Assembly (NCBI GenBank): GCA_022791735.1
Contig: JAAVZQ010000107.1
Span: forward strand, 1 to 6,428
DNA length: 6,428 nucleotides
Direction: 5' to 3'
Source: Clostridia bacterium
GTDB taxonomy: Bacteria > Bacillota > Clostridia > TANB77 > CAG-508
A program made the position numbers and the translations under genes. This document shows positions 5,345-6,428 of the stretch, piece after piece. The notes under the pieces were generated by a model, which was not told the DNA's origin, did no database searches, and was given only the letters and a program-made list of their open reading frames with translations. Numbering within the stretch: position 1 is the stretch's first letter; each line of letters begins with the position of its first letter.

Positions 5345-5485
5345 TCATATACCACGCACAAGTTCACTAAAACTCACATTCAAAGCCTTTGCAATTTTCC
5401 ACAAAGTGCAACTCTTTGGAGAAATGTTATGGCCTCTCTTGATGTTGCTTAATGTCGTATACCCTACGCCACTTAATCTCGAAAG
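5345..5485 (-). pseudogene. Displaced fourth HTH domain of the regulator
   Basis: One base is missing near 5485/5486 on the minus strand. Restoring it turns SLRDFRD-stop into SLRELSRLSGVGYTTLSNIK, followed by RGHNISPKSCTLWKIAKAL and NVSFSELVRGI, ending at TGA (5347-5345). This is a standard helix-turn-helix plus closing helices, like the three domains before it. The repaired regulator would have 282 residues. The segment has no start of its own and can be translated only if the frame is restored. Confidence 0.82.
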
Positions 5486-6192
5486 TCTCTTAGGCTAATT
5501 CCTTTCACTTCACATACTTTTTCCAATCTCTTTGCCATTGTTTCCTGCATAAGTGCTTCTTGAACCGTATCTTCATCAGGGTAAAAAACTTCTACTGAGA
5601 CATCTAACACCTCTGCCCATTGTGTGTAGGTTTTGACGCTTATCAAATGCCTTTTCCCATTTAAAATGAATCTAAATCTATTCACGTCCATCCCAATCAA
5701 CCTGCTAAACTCTTTTTGATTTATGCCTTTTCTCCTACACAACATTTTGATTTTTTCGGGTAACGGTGCATGTGTTATTCTTTCCAGTTCGCTGTCATAT
5801 AGCTTTTGCACATCTAAGCCTAAAACTTCCGCAATTCTACACAAACTCTCGTGCTCTACACTAAATATGTCATTCTTAGCCTTTCTAACAACTCCCGAAG
5901 CAAGTCCTGTTTGCCTAGTAATTTCTCTTGAGGTTATCTCTTTACGTTCGCACGCCAGATATATTCTTTCCTCTGACGACATCTCCTCTGGTTCTCTGTC
6001 TTCATCGCAAATGTAGTCAATGCTCACTCCTAATGCTTTTGCAACTTTTTCTAAAGTCTTAACCTTAACTTCTCTTACATCGTGGGTTATCCGCACAACT
6101 GTTCTTACACTTACTCCTGCCTTTTCTGCAAGTTCTTTTCGTGTAATTCCTTGTTCCTCGCATAGCATTTTGACCTTTTCTCCTGTTGTCAT
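5473..6192 (-). CDS. Tandem HTH (XRE/Cro-C1 type) transcriptional regulator, C-terminally truncated
   Basis: DNA-binding protein made of repeated XRE-type helix-turn-helix domains. Domain 1 is about residues 1-63 (GITRKELAEKAGVSVRTVVR), domain 2 about 71-133 (EITSREITRQTGLASGVVRK), domain 3 about 144-205 (GINQKEFSRLIGMDVNRFRF). Each closes with an L-x2-xA-x2-L-x-V style helix. A fourth starts at about 223 and is cut by a frameshift, leaving 239 residues rather than 282. There is no ligand-binding or dimerisation domain, so it is a chain of HTH modules that could grip several half-sites. The start is ATG at 6192 with GGAGG 8 bases upstream. The leader has a dyad suggesting autorepression. Three complete domains could still bind DNA. 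No target gene is apparent; it may control the neighbouring two-TM gene. Confidence 0.85.
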   Translation of the reverse strand: MTTGEKVKMLCEEQGITRKELAEKAGVSVRTVVRITHDVREVKVKTLEKVAKALGVSIDYICDEDREPEEMSSEERIYLACERKEITSREITRQTGLASGVVRKAKNDIFSVEHESLCRIAEVLGLDVQKLYDSELERITHAPLPEKIKMLCRRKGINQKEFSRLIGMDVNRFRFILNGKRHLISVKTYTQWAEVLDVSVEVFYPDEDTVQEALMQETMAKRLEKVCEVKGISLRDFRD

Positions 6193-6221
6193 TGTGTTTA
6201 CCTCCAGTTATATTTTTACGT

Positions 6222-6235
6222 ATCGTGTTTACGAT
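6222..6235. promoter_or_regulatory. Likely operator dyad of the HTH regulator
   Basis: ATCGT (6222-6226) and ACGAT (6231-6235) form a perfect inverted repeat around GTTT, between the -10 box and the RBS of the regulator gene. An adjacent ACGTAT overlaps as a further half-site. Position between promoter and start fits autorepression. Confidence 0.5.
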
Positions 6236-6244
6236 TATTTTTAT

Positions 6245-6273
6245 ATTATATCATATTTTCATGTAAATTGCAA
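6245..6273 (-). promoter_or_regulatory. Promoter of the HTH regulator
   Basis: On the minus strand, TTGCAA (6268-6273), a 17-base spacer and TATAAT (6245-6250), giving a leader of about 45 bases that contains the operator-like dyad. Confidence 0.65.
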
Positions 6274-6279
6274 TAAATA

Positions 6280-6428
6280 CTTATTGGAAGTATGAGTTTT
6301 TGATTTTGGGGATTTCCTAAGATTTCAATATTTTTAGACATCTATTTGTAATTTTATTAGATTTTCAAACATTTCTTATATTTATATATTATCATTTTAA
6401 GTATAGTTTTTCAATACTTTTAAACCTA
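6280..6428. other. AT-rich right edge without a visible gene
   Basis: Very AT-rich DNA with frequent stops in all frames. I see no coding frame, RNA gene, terminator or repeat here. It may hold the upstream region of a gene beyond the window. Confidence 0.5.

Noticed and set aside
5723..6295. Two plus-strand frames of 91-97 residues
   Set aside because: Antisense to the HTH domains and the regulator promoter; low-complexity Ser/Leu composition.
1..6428. CRISPR array, tRNA or rRNA genes
   Set aside because: No spaced direct repeats, no cloverleaf with a TTCRA arm and no rRNA-like conserved block found on either strand.

Overview
The window is AT-rich, with strong Gram-positive ribosome-binding sites (AAAGGAGGTG type) and short hairpin-plus-T terminators. 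Together with the protein families present, this points to a low-GC Bacillota chromosome, most likely an uncultured gut-type Clostridia or related lineage. TGA is a stop and TGG encodes Trp, so the genetic code looks standard. The genes are accessory: toxin-antitoxin modules, small unknown proteins, and single genes in mixed orientation separated by terminators.

Layout. (1) 1-478, plus: a RelB/DinJ-type antitoxin cut by the window edge, overlapping a complete YoeB-type RNase toxin. (2) 522-620: nested dyads, then a bidirectional terminator. (3) 1646 down to 640, minus: one operon of hepT (HEPN RNase toxin), mntA (minimal nucleotidyltransferase antitoxin) and a small protein with the nucleoside deoxyribosyltransferase / DNPH1 fold. 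hepT and mntA are broken; the third gene is intact. (4) 1770-2098, plus: a degraded, unrecognised gene remnant. (5) 2354 down to 2205, minus: a 49-residue basic protein with a CxC motif, starting at TTG behind a near-perfect promoter and RBS. It is easy to miss because its frame is short and has a non-ATG start. (6) 3672 down to 2418, minus: a membrane-anchored CapA-family protein split by a frameshift. (7) 3793-4765, plus: an acyltransferase-like (NAT_N/GNAT_C) protein split by a frameshift. (8) 5101 down to 4823, minus: a 92-residue protein with two membrane segments and a hairpin in its leader. (9) 6192 down to 5345, minus: a regulator with three tandem HTH domains plus a fourth that a single missing base throws out of frame, with a likely self-operator upstream. 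(10) 6280-6428: AT-rich DNA with no gene that I can see.

The most striking global feature is that six genes each carry a one-base frame break; hepT also has an ochre stop. Either the sequence contains uncorrected indels, or this is a decaying accessory region. In hepT and mntA the break falls exactly on the slippery heptamers A_AAA_AAC and A_AAA_AAG, so -1 slippage would restore both proteins. The best candidate for an undescribed system is the hepT-mntA-NDT-fold operon, which joins an RNase toxin, its AMPylating antitoxin and a putative nucleotide N-glycosidase.
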